A stretch of DNA of 64,000 bases, taken from NCBI GenBank assembly GCA_903885795.1, contig CAISJV010000064.1:36125-100124 (forward strand). Reading direction: 5' to 3'. Origin of the DNA: an uncultured delta proteobacterium. Its GTDB lineage: Bacteria > Desulfobacterota > Syntrophia > Syntrophales > UBA8958. Below are positions 1 to 8,385 of the stretch, piece by piece. The notes under the pieces are model-generated. The model had not been told where the DNA came from and did no database searches. It saw only the letters and a program-made list of their open reading frames with translations. Every line of letters starts with the position of its first letter. The stretch's first letter is position 1. The position numbers and the translations under genes were made by a program.

Positions 1-90
1 TACCGTCACCAGCGGTACTTCCGCTTTTTCCAGGGCGGTCATGACTTCGTCCAGTTTATGGGGCTGAATAATGGCAATTATGTATTTCAT
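1..90 (-). CDS. glnB: P-II nitrogen regulatory protein (GlnB/GlnK family), partial at left edge
   Basis: Only the first 30 codons are in the window; the gene runs off the left edge. The translation begins MKYIIAIIQPHKLDEVMTAL, the typical P-II start (beta strand 1, then the KLDEV helix). P-II proteins are cytosolic trimers that bind ATP/ADP and 2-oxoglutarate and control ammonium transporters and nitrogen regulators. The ATG at 88-90 follows an AAGGAG ribosome site and lies 16 nt after the amt stop codon, so it is the second gene of an amt-glnB operon expressed from the -24/-12 promoter at 1391-1408. The T-loop is outside the window, so its modification site cannot be judged. A second P-II gene lies at 56428. 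Confidence 0.88.
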   Translation of the reverse strand, partial: MKYIIAIIQPHKLDEVMTALEKAEVPLVTV

Positions 91-106
91 GGTTTTATCT
101 CCTTTT

Positions 107-1339
107 CTATTCGATTACCGTGTAGGCGGCTTCACTCTGTTGCGTCAGGTCGAGACCGATGGTTTCGTCCTTTTCCTTGACCCGGGCACACATGAGGGCG
201 TCCACCAGCTTGTAGATTATAAAGGTCATGACGCCGGCAAAGAGGGGCGCAACGACGGCCATAATGAGTTGCGGCCAGAGCTGGGCACCGCCGAAAAAGA
301 GACCGTTCGCCCCGGCGGAGTTGACGGCCTTTTCCGCGAAGAGACCTACGGCGATGGTTCCCCAGATGCCACCGACCCCATGGACACCGAAGGCGTCCAG
401 GGCGTCGTCGTATCCGAGCTTAGCCTTGATCACGGCGACGGCCAGATAGCAGATGAAAGCAACGATAATGCCGATGAAGATGGCATTCATGGGGTTTACA
501 AATCCGCAGGCCGGAGTGATGGCCACCAGTCCCGCTACGGCCCCCGTAACAGTACCTAAAATCGTGGGCTTGCCGTGTTGTTGCCACTCGATAAGTGCCC
601 AGGTAAGCCCCGCCGCCGCTGTGGCAATGTGGGTGGTGACAAAGGCGTTGGCCGCCAGATCGTTGGCTGCCAGGGCGGAGCCCGCATTGAAACCGAACCA
701 TCCGAACCACAGCAGTGCCCCTCCTAAGACCGTAAATGGCAGGTTATGGGGCCGGAAAGGGGTCTTCTGGTAGCCTACCCGTTTGCCCAGCAGCAGGCAC
801 AAGACGAGGGCCGACACCCCGGAGCTGGCATGAACGACGATACCCCCGGCAAAATCCAGGCCGCCGAGATTCCTCATCCAGCCGCCCGTTCCCCAGACCC
901 AGTGGGCTAGGGGATCATAGACTAAGGTCGCCCAGAGGATCGTAAAGACCAGAAAGGCGGAGAACTTCATCCGTTCCGCAAAGGCGCCGATCATGAGGGC
1001 CGGGGTGATGACGGCGAACATGCACTGAAAAATCATGAAGACGGAATGGGGGATCGTGGCGGCATAATCAGCGTTGGGTTGCCCCCCCACATAGTTGAGC
1101 CCCGCCCACTTCAGACCGCCGATGATCCCCTGCCCCGTATCGGGACCGAATGACAGAGAATAGCCAAAGAGAACCCACTGTAAAGAAATTACGCACATGA
1201 TGATGAAGCATTGCATCAGAATAGAAAGAACGTTCTTCCTCCTGACAAGACCTCCGTAAAAGAAGGCCAGCCCCGGTATCGTCATGGCAAAAACCAGGGC
1301 CGTGGATACTAATACCCAAGCCGTATCGCCCGTATTCAT
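107..1339 (-). CDS. amt: Ammonium transporter Amt (copy 1)
   Basis: 410-residue inner-membrane ammonium channel of the Amt/MEP/Rh family, normal in length. Family features are visible: the start GDTAWVLVSTALVFAMTIPG, the FYGGLVRRKN loop after the first helix, and a series of hydrophobic helices with conserved pore segments such as FGVHGVGGIWG. The frame is open 23 codons further upstream, but the ATG at 1339 is preceded by AGGAGG and gives the standard Amt N terminus; the longer form would also overlap the sigma-54 promoter. It is followed after 16 nt by a P-II gene, the usual amt-glnK pairing in which P-II plugs the channel when nitrogen is plentiful. A -24/-12 promoter lies about 50 nt upstream. 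It resembles the second copy at 56868. Confidence 0.96.
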   Translation of the reverse strand: MNTGDTAWVLVSTALVFAMTIPGLAFFYGGLVRRKNVLSILMQCFIIMCVISLQWVLFGYSLSFGPDTGQGIIGGLKWAGLNYVGGQPNADYAATIPHSVFMIFQCMFAVITPALMIGAFAERMKFSAFLVFTILWATLVYDPLAHWVWGTGGWMRNLGGLDFAGGIVVHASSGVSALVLCLLLGKRVGYQKTPFRPHNLPFTVLGGALLWFGWFGFNAGSALAANDLAANAFVTTHIATAAAGLTWALIEWQQHGKPTILGTVTGAVAGLVAITPACGFVNPMNAIFIGIIVAFICYLAVAVIKAKLGYDDALDAFGVHGVGGIWGTIAVGLFAEKAVNSAGANGLFFGGAQLWPQLIMAVVAPLFAGVMTFIIYKLVDALMCARVKEKDETIGLDLTQQSEAAYTVIE

Positions 1340-1390
1340 AAAAAACCTCCTGACAAAATTATTTCCCTGAAGTGAAGGATAGTCTGGGAA

Positions 1391-1408
1391 GATCAAAGTC
1401 CGTGCCAA
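1391..1408 (-). promoter_or_regulatory. Sigma-54 (-24/-12) promoter of amt1-glnB
   Basis: Read on the minus strand the sequence is TTGGCACGGACTTTGAT, against the consensus TTGGCACG-N4-TTGCA. The -24 GG block is perfect and the -12 block differs only by GA for GC. The predicted transcript would start near 1380, giving a leader of about 40 nt before the amt start at 1339. Sigma-54 control fits a nitrogen-assimilation operon, and a sigma-54 activator gene lies at 6552. Confidence 0.78.
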
Positions 1409-1462
1409 GGGAGGTTTATGAAGTCATGTATCTGATTATATTGTATTATTTCTTGTTGATCC

Positions 1463-1480
1463 CTATGCCGTCCGGCATAG
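1463..1480. promoter_or_regulatory. 18-bp palindrome upstream of amt1 promoter
   Basis: CTATGCCG-TC-CGGCATAG is a perfect inverted repeat with 8-bp arms and a 2-bp spacer. It lies between the -24/-12 promoter (1391-1408) and the paired ACA-N4-TGT sites (1489-1527). It may be a binding site for a further regulator; no function can be assigned from sequence. It is part of a gene-free stretch (1340-1706) that otherwise holds only the promoter and enhancer-like sites. Confidence 0.4.
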
Positions 1481-1488
1481 AAGTTGGA

Positions 1489-1527
1489 ACAGTTTTGTTT
1501 GATCCATGGTGGTATAGACAAAAATGT
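1489..1527. promoter_or_regulatory. Paired ACA-N4-TGT sites upstream of amt1 (candidate enhancer)
   Basis: ACAGTTTTGT at 1489-1498 and ACAAAAATGT at 1518-1527, with starts 29 bp apart. They lie 81-119 bp upstream of the -24 element of the amt1 promoter, the usual range for a sigma-54 activator site. The same pair, at 29 bp and 31 bp, occurs upstream of amt2 and of the glutamate synthase operon. Assignment to the NifA-like activator at 6552 is inference. Confidence 0.55.
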
Positions 1528-1706
1528 ATCAATGGGAAGGGATACTCTTCACTAGGGTGAGAACGGGATAAGCCCCCCGGGACAAATCCCTGTCGTCTTT
1601 TTGGATAATGACTACTTTAACGTATATTCAGCCGAAGGCCTGGTGGCTTGACAGCTGGGGCATTCAACCGTTCTTACCGAAATGAGCGGCCACCGGCCGG
1701 ATGTCC

Positions 1707-3521
1707 TCACGACGGCGTCGACGGATTGGAATCTCCCCGGAAGAAGGCCGACACCATGGTCAGAAATTCCGCCAGCAGCGTCTTGCTTACTACGAACACA
1801 TGGCCCACGTGCTTTTCGATGGTACGGTTCAGCCCCCCGCGGACGATGCCGATATTGGCGTCGTCGCTCTGCCCCCAGATATCGCTGGAAATACACGATT
1901 TGGACGGGGCAATAGGATCCCGGTCGCCGCGGTAGTTGAAAATGGCCACGCCGGTCTCCCGGAGCGCGTCCATTCTCACCGGTTTCCCGTCCAGCGCGGG
2001 AATGGTCGATGGCAGGCAAAAGGTCCCCTCGTAGATCTGGTTCTCCAGATAGACATTTTGCAACCATTCCCGGTGGGCTCGAGCGGGAAATTTGGTCCCG
2101 TGCGTCAGCCAGTAGAGGAACGGCGCGGAATCATTAATGGAATCTGCCCGGTCGGCGCGACTGCAAAACCCGTGGGCCATGAAATAGGCGACGCCGGCCT
2201 GGATCTCATTCATGCCGAACTCAATCACCTGCGGCGGGACATTAACATCCCCGAAGAGGGCGCCCACCACGTCGGGGTCGTATTCCGAGCGGATGATGTC
2301 CCGCATTTTCCCGTGCCCGCTCTCGTCGTCATCGAATTTCACCGGCGCCACAACCACGGCAACCTTCAGAATGTCCATCGGTTTTCCCGCAGCCATCCGC
2401 TCTTCCGCCCGCCTGGCCAGGTAGGGCAGGATCAGCGTCCCGCCCATGCAGTAACCCATCACATGGATGTCACTGCCCGGATGCCGCTGCTCGATCAGCT
2501 CCAAATAATAATCATGGATGTCTTTGCCGTAAAAATCGAGGCCCAACCGTGAACTCTCAAAACTGGCGTCGCTGTACTCCACGAGATAGACCTCATATCC
2601 CTCTTTCAGCATGCCCTCGACAATCGACTTTCCCTTCGCCATATCGTATATTTCCGGCAGGTTGATCAGCGGCGTATTGAGATAAAGCACTTTGCCGTTC
2701 GGCTGGAAATCGTCCGGCGGCAGATAATGACGCAGGAACACGGAGTGGAGATTTGAGTGGGCAACATGCTCAAAGCGGCAATAACCAATCTTTCCGCCCG
2801 TAGCCCTTTTGGAGAATTCCTTAATGTCAAAGGCGTGCTCCCGATAAAGATTTTCAAAACGGAGCCGCCCCTGCTCCAGATACATGGGAAAAGAAAGGGC
2901 GTCCGAGCCATCGGCCTTCTTCGGCATGTAGGGAAGTTCCCCGTCTTTCAACGGCGTCTCCGTAATCAGGACCAACAGGGATATGAGCAGTTCCTTCTTC
3001 GCCTTGAGCCTCGTCAATCCCAGGGAATTAAATTTCTTCTCCAGAAAAGCGAACTCCTCGACACTTTGCTTGAGAAATGATTTACCCTCCTCCGAGCTTG
3101 TCATGTGGCGGGCTTTTTCCATGTCAAAGCGGTCGTCAATTATGAAATTACTGCAAAGGCTGCGCATGAGGTGGGCATAACTAAGGTAAATCCCGCCATT
3201 TATCTCACCGAAGATGTCGGGATTCCGCCCGGTCAGGGTTAAAAAACGGGCGAATTGCTTGACCGGATCAAGAATGGTCTGGTCAAGGACCTGCCGTTGC
3301 CAAGACGCCGTCAAGGCAAAGGGACCATAGATGGGATTGCTGAACGACTCAAGGAGTTTGTCCAGCTTGATCATGCTCTTGACCACTCCGCCCGCCATCT
3401 CGCTTTTCCAAGGTACAACAAACGAATAGCCCTCGCGATTATCCGCCGGGGTTGGTCCCATCACCGCGAGCAATTCATCAGGCGTTATCCTCCCTCCCAC
3501 CTGCTCTGTCGTTTCGGTCAT
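1707..3521 (-). CDS. phaC: Poly(3-hydroxyalkanoate) synthase-like alpha/beta hydrolase (PhaC family)
   Basis: 604-residue cytosolic polyester synthase that would polymerise (R)-3-hydroxyacyl-CoA into storage granules. The catalytic triad is recognisable: nucleophile Cys in the lipase-like box GYCMGG, Asp in YRGDRDPIAP, and His in EKHVGHVF. The long N-terminal half before the alpha/beta core and the total length fit class I PhaC. The ATG at 3521 (MTETTEQVGG) has GGAG upstream and is preferred over an in-frame start 11 codons earlier. It stands alone; no phaA, phaB or phasin gene is adjacent. Carbon storage in this kind of anaerobe is plausible but not shown. The upstream gap carries a palindrome at 3688. 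Confidence 0.85.
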   Translation of the reverse strand: MTETTEQVGGRITPDELLAVMGPTPADNREGYSFVVPWKSEMAGGVVKSMIKLDKLLESFSNPIYGPFALTASWQRQVLDQTILDPVKQFARFLTLTGRNPDIFGEINGGIYLSYAHLMRSLCSNFIIDDRFDMEKARHMTSSEEGKSFLKQSVEEFAFLEKKFNSLGLTRLKAKKELLISLLVLITETPLKDGELPYMPKKADGSDALSFPMYLEQGRLRFENLYREHAFDIKEFSKRATGGKIGYCRFEHVAHSNLHSVFLRHYLPPDDFQPNGKVLYLNTPLINLPEIYDMAKGKSIVEGMLKEGYEVYLVEYSDASFESSRLGLDFYGKDIHDYYLELIEQRHPGSDIHVMGYCMGGTLILPYLARRAEERMAAGKPMDILKVAVVVAPVKFDDDESGHGKMRDIIRSEYDPDVVGALFGDVNVPPQVIEFGMNEIQAGVAYFMAHGFCSRADRADSINDSAPFLYWLTHGTKFPARAHREWLQNVYLENQIYEGTFCLPSTIPALDGKPVRMDALRETGVAIFNYRGDRDPIAPSKSCISSDIWGQSDDANIGIVRGGLNRTIEKHVGHVFVVSKTLLAEFLTMVSAFFRGDSNPSTPS

Positions 3522-3856
3522 ACGCGATCTCCTTTCCCTACAATGAAATGCCAAATATACAAAATAAATGAAGTATTTTTAGACTATTCGTTTGAGAACA
3601 GGGTGGCGGCGGGTGTTGCGTACCTTGCCCCGGCTCTGTTTACCTTGCGACCTTCGTACAAATACGCCCAAATCCTGACTTTTTAGGCGTTCATGAACGG
3701 TTATATCAGAACATGGCAACCGGTTTAATAGTAGGATACGGAATCACTACCCGTCAAGGGAAAAGATCTTTCCAAAGAATGTTTCTAGTCAGGGACGGAA
3801 TAAACCTTCCAGCTTCAGACTCACTGAGGGCTTGATGCGGGTGGCCGTTCTCCTTT
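3522..3856. other. Gene-free stretch between phaC and the PPDK-N-like gene, with a 12-bp palindrome
   Basis: 335 nt without a convincing gene. It contains the perfect 12-bp palindrome CGTTCATGAACG at 3688-3699, resembling operators of TetR-type fatty-acid regulators, about 170 bp upstream of the phaC start. An AT-rich tract at 3551-3590 may hold the phaC promoter, but no clear -35/-10 pair was identified. No intrinsic terminator for the upstream gene was seen. Confidence 0.35.
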
Positions 3857-6445
3857 TCATATACCGTAACAGACCAGTTTCTGGTTGACCACGTCTGACA
3901 GCAGCAACAATCCGTGTTCCCGGACATCATAAACCCGGACGATCTTTTCATAGCAGCTTTCACGTGGTGCCAAGTCGGTCAGCATGTTGGGCATGCTTTC
4001 CAGCCATTCACAATTGAAAAGGACATCCTTCCGATCGGGATAAATGGCCATGTAGAAGATGTCCATTTCCACAAGATCCTGAAAGAAATGGGTCCCGAAG
4101 GACAGGTCGGGAATAAGACTGCCGTCCTGATGGGCTATCTCCGCGATCGCGATGATATTGTTGATCTCCGAAAAGGTCACCGGAACGCCCATGGCCGGCG
4201 TAGTAGTCCCCCAGCGGCCAGGACCGAAGAGGGCAGTCGGCGTTTCCTCACGGTTCTCGATCAGTTTGTTAAGGCGACCCACCAGGCGGGCTACATCGTA
4301 TTTTTCGGAAAGGGACAACCTCGTGTACCCCTGAGGGTCCACATAGATAATCCGGGCGAGGGGCTGGGAGACGCTACCCCCCATGAAGTTCCCTTCCTGG
4401 CGGAGGAGGATGCGATTCTTCATGATCTTTTCCGGAATGGCTACGCAAACGTTCTGTCCCTTGGTCTGAAAGGGCCTACACTGGAGCAGATTGACCTGCA
4501 AACGACCTTCGGAGTTGAAATTTGCCGTAAATTCTATGTCTACGGGATATTGATAGACCCCTTCCAGGGTCTTGAGCATACGGGACATGATCTCTGTGAA
4601 GGGCGTTGTTGCGAGAAGCTCATCAAACGTGAGTATCCAGATGTCTTGAGCAGCCCGCCCCGTCGACCGCAGGCGTTCCGAGGCTTCCGTATCTCTTGCG
4701 CCCACAAGGTCCAGGCGTACGTCAAGCCCTTCATTGATGACCTGGAGCAGGGAAAGGGCATGGAAGCGGTTTTCCTCAAGATTCAGCACATCGACATCAT
4801 GCTGGGAGAAGCGACGTATATCCGCCATACCCCCATGGGGCTTTACCAGCGGGGCATCGAGGGCCACGATACGGGGATAGTCATTTTCCACCCGGTTGAC
4901 GGCCCGCGTCCCCAAACCAAAAACAATGCGCAGCATGCCGGCCCGGGGGTCCATACCCTGCCTCCACACGAAGGTGTTGTAGGAAAGGCCCACCCCGGCT
5001 ACCTCGGGGAAGAAATAATGCTTGCGATAGGCCCCTGATACCCGTTGTACCAGGAGTGCCATCTGCTCATCATGCTGATCGAGGCCACGCTGGAGACGAT
5101 AAGTCAGGGCGTCCTCGTTCATGGTACTGGCAAAGACAAGGCGGACCGATTCTTCAAAGGCTTCGTAGCGTTGCTCCGGTGTTCCCTGGTTGACGCAGAA
5201 AAAACTCTCGTATTTACGGGCGAAAGCATTCCCGAACGCATCCTCCAGGAGACTGCTGGAACGGACAATGATCGGCGACTGTCCGAAATACTCGAGCATC
5301 AACTGAAACTGTTCCTTGACCTCTTCTGGAAAGACACCCCTGAGCATCTTGGTTTTCAACTCCCTGGCGCTCTCAAAATAACCGTCCTTGGTCTTTTGGG
5401 ACATGAGGGTTTTCCACCAGCCATTCTGAACGATATAGGAATAGAAGACATCAGAGCCGATATAGAAGGAATCGTGAAGCTCCAGGCAACCGGACCAGTC
5501 ATATTCCTCATCCCGACGGAGAATATTTCTTGCCAGGAGCATGCCAACCGACTTCCCGCCAATGAAGCCGGTGCCGATAAGGCGGTCCTTGATGCCCAGG
5601 AGATCTTCAAGGGTAAAATAGTCCCTGGCCAATGAAAGCATCCGCTTCTCCCTCCCGATCATGACCCGGGAAAGTTGCTTGATAATCTCTTTTTTTTCTT
5701 CTGTGGCTTCTGGGTTTCCCAGAACTTCTCTGGCACGTAGAAAGATGCGATCCCAGTAATCGAGATTTCGCTCCACATTGACCGAACTCCTATGGGCCAG
5801 AAATGAGAATAGCTGGGTGGCGTCCACACTGTTCATGATGGGGATATATTTATCCCCCTCCGTAATGTGGGGCAGGAACATCGTGGGCGTGTAGCGGTGC
5901 CAGGCTTTCAAGGGATGGACACAGATCTTTCCCTGATAGTTATAAACGTCAAGGAGCACCTGGGTCGTCTCCCGGATGCGGGCAACGGTCTTGAAGGAAT
6001 GGTGGCCCCGTAAAATGGCGAAATAAGCTACCGTATTGAGCTCGAAAAGATAAGGGCATGTAATAACAAAAAAATTACCGATCATCAGGTCGGTCGCCCA
6101 GGCCATGAGCAGGTCGGAAAGAGAATCAAATACGTAGAAGACATCCCGCCCTTCCTGGCGGATGATGTTATGGACCTGCGTGGAAAAGGATTCGAAGCCC
6201 ATATCGGCGCTAAGTTTATAGATGATAACCTTACCGGTGGCTTCGAGAAGGGGCGCATGGCGCGCGAAACGCATGTAAACCACCCGTTCATTGTTTTCCA
6301 CGGCCTTATCTACGAAAGGAAGGACGAAATACTTGTAATCTTCAATATCGTCCACCTGAAGAACCACGTTGTCGCCCGTCTGCAAGTAATTTAGAACGTC
6401 ATCCAAACCCCGGATACCAGAACTGACTCGGGAAAAAGATACCAT
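3857..6445 (-). CDS. PEP/pyruvate-binding (PPDK N-terminal) domain protein with degenerate KaiC-like N-terminus
   Basis: 862 residues. Residues 1-240 look like a RecA/KaiC-type domain (it begins SSGIRGLDDVLNYLQTGDNV), but the P-loop GxxGxGK is missing, so this part is unlikely to bind ATP in the usual way. From about residue 270 the protein matches the ATP-grasp domain of pyruvate phosphate dikinase/PEP synthase: GFIGGKSVGMLLARN, PIIVRSSSLLEDAFG and the GLGTRAV loop. The swivelling phosphohistidine domain and the PEP-binding barrel of true PPDK are absent, so it cannot be a complete PEP synthase. The ATG at 6445 has GAGG 6 nt upstream; a TTG two codons earlier is less likely. It is transcribed divergently from the sigma-54 activator. 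The substrate is unknown; a role in phosphoryl transfer or sensing is a guess. Confidence 0.8.
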   Translation of the reverse strand: MVSFSRVSSGIRGLDDVLNYLQTGDNVVLQVDDIEDYKYFVLPFVDKAVENNERVVYMRFARHAPLLEATGKVIIYKLSADMGFESFSTQVHNIIRQEGRDVFYVFDSLSDLLMAWATDLMIGNFFVITCPYLFELNTVAYFAILRGHHSFKTVARIRETTQVLLDVYNYQGKICVHPLKAWHRYTPTMFLPHITEGDKYIPIMNSVDATQLFSFLAHRSSVNVERNLDYWDRIFLRAREVLGNPEATEEKKEIIKQLSRVMIGREKRMLSLARDYFTLEDLLGIKDRLIGTGFIGGKSVGMLLARNILRRDEEYDWSGCLELHDSFYIGSDVFYSYIVQNGWWKTLMSQKTKDGYFESARELKTKMLRGVFPEEVKEQFQLMLEYFGQSPIIVRSSSLLEDAFGNAFARKYESFFCVNQGTPEQRYEAFEESVRLVFASTMNEDALTYRLQRGLDQHDEQMALLVQRVSGAYRKHYFFPEVAGVGLSYNTFVWRQGMDPRAGMLRIVFGLGTRAVNRVENDYPRIVALDAPLVKPHGGMADIRRFSQHDVDVLNLEENRFHALSLLQVINEGLDVRLDLVGARDTEASERLRSTGRAAQDIWILTFDELLATTPFTEIMSRMLKTLEGVYQYPVDIEFTANFNSEGRLQVNLLQCRPFQTKGQNVCVAIPEKIMKNRILLRQEGNFMGGSVSQPLARIIYVDPQGYTRLSLSEKYDVARLVGRLNKLIENREETPTALFGPGRWGTTTPAMGVPVTFSEINNIIAIAEIAHQDGSLIPDLSFGTHFFQDLVEMDIFYMAIYPDRKDVLFNCEWLESMPNMLTDLAPRESCYEKIVRVYDVREHGLLLLSDVVNQKLVCYGI

Positions 6446-6551
6446 GCTCAACCTCGCTCAAACATAGTTGGTACGATACTTGATTACGGAATGCATACCA
6501 GAAAAAATGACAAACGCCCATTGCTTTTTTTTCAACTAAATTGTATAGAAC

Positions 6552-8114
6552 ATGAAATCAGTTTATTTATGCCCATTTTTGTCTAATATGAGCTCACATA
6601 ATTACGAAGAATTAGCGGCTCTGCATGCCATCGCGAAGACCCTCGCCCAGCCCTGGGAGCTGCGGGATCAGCTCGAACAGGTTCTGGGCGAGATGCACGC
6701 CCATCTGGGTATGCAACGTGGTATGATCTCACTTCTGGATCGGGACACCGGGGAGGCATGGCTGGAAGTGGCCCACGACGTCAAACTTGATGGAGTGGAA
6801 ATAACTTATCAAATCGGTGAAGGCATCACGGGAAAGGTGGCCCAGACCGGCCGTCCCATGGCCATCCCGAATCTGGGCAAGGAAACCCTTTTTCTGGACC
6901 GGACCGGGGCGCGAAAAAACCTGAACCGTAATGAATTGGCCTTTCTGTGCGTTCCCATCATATATGATTCCCGGGTTGTAGGCATCCTTTCCGCCGACAA
7001 GGGCGCCCAGGATGTTGCAGATCTGGACCAGGAAATGTCCATGCTGTCCTCGGTCGCTGAACTTATCGCCAAAGCGGTTCATATCCTTGCTCTTGAGGAA
7101 GAAAACCGCCGCCTTCGCAGCCTCGTCAACCAGGGCAAGTCCCCTACCATTGACATTATCGGACATTCGAAGGGCATGCAGGAGGTCTTCGGCCTGATCC
7201 GCCATGTCGCCGATTCGAGCACCACCGCCCTGATTCTTGGGGAAACCGGCACGGGCAAGGAGTTGATTGCCAAGGCTATTCACATCAACAGCGCCCGCAG
7301 CAAGGGTCCCATGATCCAGGTCAACTGCGCGGCCATACCGGATACCCTTATAGAGAGTGAATTGTTCGGACACGAGCGGGGTGCCTTTACCGGCGCCATG
7401 AGACAGCACCGGGGCCGGTTTGAGGAGGGCAACAACGGCACGATTTTCCTTGACGAGGTTGCCGAGCTATCGGCTGCGGCGCAGGCCAAGCTTCTCAGGG
7501 TCCTTCAGGAAAAACAGTTCCAGCCTCTGGGCTCCCCTCGCCTCGTCAAAACAAATGCCCGCGTTATCGCCGCCACCAACCGCCGCCTGGAGGATTGTGT
7601 TGCCTCAGGACAATTTCGGACAGATCTCTATTATCGCCTGAGCGTTTTCCCCATTTACATACCTCCCCTGCGGGATAGGGGAAATGACATTATCCTTCTG
7701 GCCGATCATTTTGTTCTCAAGTATTCAAAAGAATTGAATAAACCTGTCAAGAGGATAACCACCGCCGTCATCGAGGCCTTTCTTTCCCACCATTGGCCGG
7801 GAAATGTTCGGGAACTGGAAAACTGTATCGAACGGGCAATCCTGCTGACCGAGGGGGATGCTATTGAAATGATTCATCTGCCCCCTTCCTTGCAAACAAA
7901 GGGTCGGGAAGAAGCAGAAAAGGAAGCGGGAAGGTTCAGCACCGTTATCGAAAGCCAGGAGCGAGCCCTGATTGTCGAGGCACTGAAAGAGGCCCATGGC
8001 AATCAGAGTCAGGCGGCCAGAAATCTCGGCACGACCAAACGGATCATCCAGTACAAGATCCAGAAGATGGGCATCGATCCATGGAAATTCCGGACCGCGA
8101 AAAACAACCGGTGA
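6552..8114 (+). CDS. NifA-like sigma-54-dependent transcriptional activator (GAF-AAA+-Fis)
   Basis: 520-residue enhancer-binding protein. An N-terminal GAF sensor spans about residues 20-170. A central AAA+ domain holds Walker A GETGTGKE, the sigma-54 contact loop GAFTGA and Walker B GTIFLDE. A C-terminal Fis-type helix-turn-helix reads [17 protein letters not shown]. The GAF start and HTH resemble NifA more than NtrC, and there is no receiver domain. No nif genes are present; the neighbours are glutamate synthase, glutamine synthetase and ammonium transporters, all with -24/-12 promoters, so it is the likely activator of the local nitrogen regulon. Neither possible start (6552 or the ATG at 6588) has a strong ribosome site. 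The GAF ligand is unknown; interaction with P-II is possible, as known for some NifA proteins. Confidence 0.92.
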   Translation: MKSVYLCPFLSNMSSHNYEELAALHAIAKTLAQPWELRDQLEQVLGEMHAHLGMQRGMISLLDRDTGEAWLEVAHDVKLDGVEITYQIGEGITGKVAQTGRPMAIPNLGKETLFLDRTGARKNLNRNELAFLCVPIIYDSRVVGILSADKGAQDVADLDQEMSMLSSVAELIAKAVHILALEEENRRLRSLVNQGKSPTIDIIGHSKGMQEVFGLIRHVADSSTTALILGETGTGKELIAKAIHINSARSKGPMIQVNCAAIPDTLIESELFGHERGAFTGAMRQHRGRFEEGNNGTIFLDEVAELSAAAQAKLLRVLQEKQFQPLGSPRLVKTNARVIAATNRRLEDCVASGQFRTDLYYRLSVFPIYIPPLRDRGNDIILLADHFVLKYSKELNKPVKRITTAVIEAFLSHHWPGNVRELENCIERAILLTEGDAIEMIHLPPSLQTKGREEAEKEAGRFSTVIESQERALIVEALKEAHGNQSQAARNLGTTKRIIQYKIQKMGIDPWKFRTAKNNR

Positions 8115-8132
8115 GTTCACCTGCGCTTTTGG

Positions 8133-8173
8133 ACAATAATGTAGACATGCCCTGCTCAAAAGTACAAATTTGT
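8133..8173. promoter_or_regulatory. Paired ACA-N4-TGT sites upstream of glutamate synthase operon (candidate enhancer)
   Basis: ACAATAATGT at 8133-8142 and ACAAATTTGT at 8164-8173, with starts 31 bp apart and ending about 100 bp upstream of the -24 element at 8276. They match the pairs before amt1 and amt2. They begin just after the stop codon of the activator gene. Confidence 0.55.
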
Positions 8174-8275
8174 CATTTTACTGCTTATGAGAGGGGACTA
8201 TTTTGCGGCAACATAACATTCCCTCAGCAAGTCCTGAACAAAACGGTGCAAAAGGAAGCTTTCCACACTTCCGTC

Positions 8276-8292
8276 ATGGCATGATCTTCGCA
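8276..8292 (+). promoter_or_regulatory. Sigma-54 (-24/-12) promoter of glutamate synthase/glutamine synthetase operon
   Basis: ATGGCATGATCTTCGCA matches TTGGCACG-N4-TTGCA at 14 of 17 positions, with the essential GG and GC dinucleotides exactly 10 nt apart. Transcription would begin near 8303, giving a leader of about 80 nt before the ATG at 8386. The leader contains a small perfect hairpin (CCGGGT-CAT-ACCCGG, 8347-8361). The promoter probably drives the four-gene block up to glnA. Confidence 0.7.
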
Positions 8293-8385
8293 GACTCGCA
8301 AAGCACAGTGCGCCAAGCTCCAAGTAACCTTTGTAGACAATGTATCCCGGGTCATACCCGGATTGACAGAGAGAAAGATTGATAT

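Noticed and set aside
1372..1560. 62-codon plus-strand frame upstream of amt1
   Set aside because: It spans the sigma-54 promoter, palindrome and enhancer-like sites and lacks a ribosome site.
6552..8114. Naming the activator NifA and the region a nitrogen-fixation locus
   Set aside because: No nif structural genes are present and no TGT-N10-ACA site was found; only NifA-like architecture can be claimed.
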